NCBI GenBank assembly: GCA_965220535.1 | Contig: OZ244833.1 | Coordinates: forward strand, 3,410,001-3,474,000 | Length of the DNA stretch: 64,000 nucleotides | Direction of reading: 5' to 3' | Origin: HK1 sp965220535 | GTDB lineage: Bacteria > Pseudomonadota > Gammaproteobacteria > HK1 | Shown: piece by piece, positions 50,901 through 56,900 of the stretch | Layout: each line of letters begins with the position of its first letter | Position numbering within the stretch: the first letter of the stretch is position 1 | Program-made: the position numbers and the translations under genes | The notes under the pieces: generated by a model | What the model saw: only the letters and a program-made list of their open reading frames with translations | Told to the model about the DNA's origin: nothing | Database searches by the model: none

Positions 50901-53900
50901 TGACCGGACGGTCAGCCTGGCTTCGGACAACTCCTCGCTCACACTCTCCCCGACATCGCTGACCTTCACCGCCGGCAGCGACGGCAACTGGAATACCGCC
51001 CAAACGGTGACCGTCACCGCCGCTACGGACGGAAACGCCGTCGACGAAAGCTCGACGATCAATTTCACCGGAACCGGTATCACTGCGACATCGGCAACCG
51101 TGTCCGTTTTGGAGAAAATCCGAATTGTCCGCAGCAAAAACACGATCCTCGTCGACGAGGGTCTCGCACCGACGACCGATTCCACTTTCAAGGTCAAGTT
51201 GGCATCGAGGCCGACCCTCCAAAGAGAACTGCGGTTGACGACCGACCATGAGGATGTCGTGTTCTCCACGGGCAACAATCAAACGAGCAGGACGCTCACG
51301 TTGACCTTCACCCCCGACAATTGGGAAACCGACCAGAGCGTCGAGGTCCAAGGCCTCGAGGAGAATGACGACGTCTACGACTGGACCCATGCCATCGGCT
51401 TCTCCGGTATCGGCTTGGAACAAATCGGCAATGTGACGGTGCAACTGCGCGATAACGATATGACACTCACCCTGTCGTCGACATCGCTGAATTTGAACGA
51501 GGGTGAAAACGGGACTTTCACGGTCAAACTGGGAGGCCAGCTGAATCTCGTCGGCGGCACACGCCGTTGGGACCGGACGATCAATCTGGTATCGAGCAGC
51601 ACCTCGGTCACCCTCGATCCGGCGACGCTCGCCTTCAACGGCAGCAACTGGAACACTACCCGCACGGTGACGGTCACTGCGGTATCGGACGAGAACTCGA
51701 CCGACGAAGAGGCGACGCTCACTTTGAGCGGTGTCGGCACCGTTTCCGCCGAGGTCAGCGTGAACGCGTTCGAACTCATCGTAGCCCATCGCAGTGCAAA
51801 CAGCATCGATGTCACCGAAGGCAAGACCGCCACCTTCACTTATGTGTTGCGAGCGCAGCCGAGCGCCAATCGGACGATCGATCTGTCGACCACTCACGCC
51901 GATCTCACGATCTCCGCCGGCAACGCCAGCGCGAGCCAGAGCCTCACTTTGACTTTCACCTCCGCCAACTGGAATACCCCCCAGACGGTGACGCTCCACG
52001 CCGCTCAAGACGCCGATGCGAACGATCGGACAGCGTATGTCTCCGCTACCCTCGGCTCCGGCCTTGGACGTATGGAAACGGGGGATGACAGGAATGACGA
52101 AAGATTGACTGTGTCGATTCTCGATGACGAGATCACCCTGACCCTGTCGCCGACATCGCTGACGCTGAACGAAGGCGACGATGGCACCTTCACCGTCATG
52201 CTGGCGAAGCAACCGCCCGCGAAAGACGACCGGACGGTCAACTTGGCCGCCAGCGGTGGCAGTGACGAAATCACCTTCAGTCCGAGCTCGTTGACCTTCA
52301 CCGGGGGCGACGACGGCAACTGGAACGCGGCGCAGACCGTGAGCGTCTCGACGACCGAGGATAGCGACACGAACGACGATACAAAGACGCTCAGCCTGAC
52401 CGGCACCGGCATCGTTTCGAGCACACTGGTCGTTACCGCACGGGAGGAGATCGGGCTGACCTTGTCGGGGGCGCCGCTCAGCATGAGCGAAGGCGGCTCG
52501 GGGAACTTCACGGTCGCCCTGAGCGCTCGGCCGAGCCATGGAAGGACGGTCGACTTGGTATCGAGCAGCGCCGCGATCACGATCGACACCGACCCCGATG
52601 AATCGGGCAATCAGACCCGACTGACTTTCACCGGCGGAGTCGGCGGCAATTGGAGTACCCCCCAAAGCGTGAAGATCAGCGCCGCTGCCGACACCGACCA
52701 AAGTGACAACACCGAAACCATCGATCTCACCGGCGACGGCATCACTTCATCCACGGCAACCATCTACGCGCTGGTGCCCATCGAGATCGAGCGCGACCGC
52801 AACTTCATCATCGTGCCCGAGGGTACATCGACGTCCTCCTTCAAAGTCAGGCTGAAAGCACAGCCAGGCCGCAATCGAATGGTCCGCTTGGAGACCGACC
52901 ATGCCGATCTGACGATCGCCAGCGGCGGCGCGGCATCGAGCCGCAATCTCACCTTGACCTTCACCCCCGCCAATTGGAACTCGGATCAGACCGTCAACGT
53001 CAGTGCGGCTCACGACGACGATGATACGGACAGCGAACAGCGCATCAATTTTTCCGGTGTCGGGATTGCCTTGAACCACACCACCAGACGTGTCAGAGCG
53101 CAAATACGCGATGACGACAGAACTGAACTGACCCGGTCGAAATCCTCCTTGACCCTTCTCGAGGGGCAATCGACGACCTTCACCGTTCAACTGGACAGAC
53201 GGCCGAGCAACGCGACGACTATCACCTTGGCCTCCGACAATTCCGATATCACCGTCACTCCGGCGACGCTGAGCTTCACCGGCGGGGACGACAGCGATTG
53301 GGATACCCCCCAGACCGTGACGGTCAGCGCCACCGCCGATAACGATGCGGTCGACGACACCGCGACGATCAACTTCACCGGGAGCGATTTCAGGCACGCA
53401 TCGCTCAAGGTCACGGCCCTTGAGCCTGCGGCCCTCGATTTGTCGACCACGACGATCCAGGTGAACGAGGGCGGCTCGGCAACCCTCACCGTCGCGCTGG
53501 CGTCGCAGCCGGGCGGCGAGCGAACGATCGAGATGGCATCTACCCATGCCGACCTCACGCTCGCTGTCGGCGCCGGGGATGCGAGCCGAAGCATCTCGCT
53601 GACCTTCACCCGCGACAACTGGAATACCGCGCAGACGGTCACGGTCGCCGCCGCCGAGGATGACGATACGACGGACGGCAGCGAGCATATCGATATCACC
53701 GGCGCCGGATTCTCCACCCTGCCCCGAATCGCGGTGCAGATGCTCGATAACGATATCCCGCAAGCGGTTCTGTCGAAATCGTCGTTGACCCTGGCCGATG
53801 GCGGCTCGACGACCTTCACGATCAAACTGGACAGACAGCCTTTGGCGGCGACGACCGTCACGTTGGCATCGAACAACACCGACGTCACGATCGACCAGAC

Positions 53901-56900
53901 CTCGTTGACCTTCACCGGCGGCAGCGACGGCAACTGGGATACGGCGCAGACGGTGACCCTTACCGCCGCCGCTGACAGCGATGCCCTCGACGACACCGCG
54001 ACGATCGACCTCACCGGCACGCCGGCGTTCAGAAGAGCATCGTTGACCGCCACGGTATTCGAGGCGATCACTTTGACCCTGTCGACCACGACGCTGAGCC
54101 TGACCGAGGGCGGCTCTAAGACCTTCACCGTCCAACTGGCGTCCTCGCCGAGCGGCAGCCGGACAGTCGAGCTGGCATCGAACAACTCCGACGTCACGAT
54201 CGACACCGATTCGGCGACCGCGGGCAACCAGACCTCGTTGACCTTCACCGGCGGCAGCGAGGGCAACTGGAATACCGCCCAAACGGTAAGGGTCAGCGCC
54301 GCGACGGATAACGACGCGTTGGACAACAACGTGACGATCGATCTCACCGGCACCGGCATCACCGCCACCGCCGCGACCGTGACCGCGCTGGAGGCCATCG
54401 CCATCACCAGCAGCGCCGGCAGCCTCGTCATCGTGGACGAGGGCAGCGATGCTTCCATCAAGTTCAGGCTGGCATCGCAGCCGAGCGGCAACCGAAGCCT
54501 CGTCTTGAGGTCCAGCCATGCCGACCTCACGCTCGCCACCGGCGGCGGATCGGCGAGTCGGGAAATCACCCTGACCTTCACCGGCGGCAGCGACGGCAAC
54601 TGGGGCAGCGATCAGACGGTCAGCGTCAGCGCCGCCCGCGACGCCGATTCGACGACCCGCGACGAGCACATCGACTTCACCGGCGCCGGCTTCGCCTCCC
54701 TGTCCAGAGTCACGGTGAAACTGCGCGACGAAGATATCGCTTTGAGTCTGTCGGCGAACTCGCTGACCATCGACGAGGGCGGGGACAAAACCTTCATGGT
54801 GCAGCTGACGAAGGCCCCGAGCGAGAACGTGGTGGTCAGCCTTTCGCAAAGCGGCACCTCCAACCCCGACATCACCATCGACACCGACGCGAACACCGGC
54901 GGTGACCAAAGTACGCTGACCTTCACGTTCTTGGATGATTGGGATAGCCCCCGAACGGTGAAGGTGAGCGCCGCCGAAGACGCCGATGCCGTCAACGACA
55001 TCGCGAGCATCGAGTTGACAGCCACCGGTGGCTTCTACGAAGGAGCGAGCGAAACGGTATCGGTCGAAGTAACGGACGACGATACCCGAGGGCTGATGCT
55101 CTCCGCGAGCGATTTGGAGGTGCCCGAGGGCGCAAACGCCACCTTCACGGTGCAGTTGAAATCCCGCCCGAGCGGGGATGTGGAAGTGAGCTTTTCGCAA
55201 AGCGGCACGAACAACCCCGACGTCACCGTCGATGCCGACTCGGAAGCATCCGGCGACCAGACGAAACTGACCTTCACGGATTCGAATTGGAATACCGCTC
55301 GGACGGTGACGGTCAAAGCCGCCGAGGATGTCGATACCGAGGACGACGATGCAACCATCGCTTTGAGCGCAACCGGAGGCGGCTACGACGGCGTGAGCGA
55401 AAGCGTATCGGTGACCGTCAACGAGAACGACCGAGGGCTGAATCTTTCGACGAGAGGGTTGACGATCGCCGAGGGTGGAAGCGACACATTCAAAGTGAGT
55501 CTATCGACCCAACCGAGCGTGGATGTGATGGTGACAGTGACGCAAACCCCCAATTCCGACGTGACTTTCGATACCGACCCGAACACCTCCGGCAACCAAG
55601 ACACATTGACCTTCACCGGTGGCGGCGACAACTGGAAAACGGGTCATACGGTGACGGTGAGCGCCGCCGAGGATGACGATGCCCTCGTCGAAAGCGTGAA
55701 CATCACCTTGACTGCCTCAGGAGGCAACTACGCAGGCTTGACCGGCAGCGTCTCGGTCGATGTGACGGAGAGCGACACCGCGGCCCTGACACTCTCGGCT
55801 GATGAACTGACCATCGATGAAGGAAACAGCCAGATCCTCGAGGTGCGCTTGGCAACGCCGCCGAGCGCGGCCAGCGTGACCGTGACGCTAAGCGGCACCG
55901 CCAACACCGACGTGAGCGCGAATCTGACCTCACTGACCTTCGACGCCACGAACTGGAACCAAGACCAAGATGTGAGGCTCAGCGCCGCAGAAGACGCCGA
56001 CAGCGTGAACGACAACATGACGCTCAACCTAAGCGCCTCCGGCGCTTCCGAGTACAACGGCGTGAGCGACAGCGTCTCGGTAACGGTGAGGGACAACGAC
56101 ACACCGGCATTGATCTTGTCGGACACCAGCCTGAGCGTAGACGAAGGCGGCACCAAAGACTTCACGGTGAAGTTGAGAACCCAGCCGAGCGCGAACGTGA
56201 CGGTGACGGTGGCGAAAAGCGACCAGTCCAGCAACGACGTGACCTTCGACACCGACGCGAACACCGGCGGGGACCAAAGTACGCTGACCTTCACCGGCGG
56301 AGCCCAAGGCAACTGGAACACGGCCCAAACCGTGACGGTGAGCGCAGCGGAGGACGACGACCCCCTCGTCGACAACGCGACATTGTCTCTGAGCGCCACG
56401 GGCGGCGGCTACGACTCCATCGCCCAAAACATATCGGTGACGGTGACGGAGAACGACACGCGGGCTCTGACGCTATCGAAGAACGAGCTGAGCATCACCG
56501 AGGGCGAAACCACCTCCTTCACGGTGAGACTGGCGACACTGCCGACCGGGAACGTGACGCTGACGCTGTCGCAAAGAGGCACCAACAATCCCGACATCAC
56601 ATTCGACACCGACGCGGACGAGGACGGCGATCAAGCCACGCTGACCTTCACCGTCGACGGCACCGATGACAAATGGGATAACCCCCAAACGGTGACGGTG
56701 AGCGCCGGCCAAGACACCGACACCCTCCAAGACAACACCACCATCGATATCAACGCCTCCGGCGCCGATTACGGCAGCGTAAAAAACAGCGTGCGGGTGA
56801 CGGTCTCGGACGACGATGCACCGGGGCTGACCATCGCGTCCGATGAAAGGACGGATCCGCTGGGGGTGGCCGAAGGTGGAAGCGCCACCTTCACGGTGAA

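Noticed and set aside
49954..52701. Long antisense frames across the giant genes (also 21391-24102, 17636-19834 and others)
   Set aside because: Same explanation: shadow frames of Calx-beta-like repeats with repeated artificial-looking motifs and no start signals.
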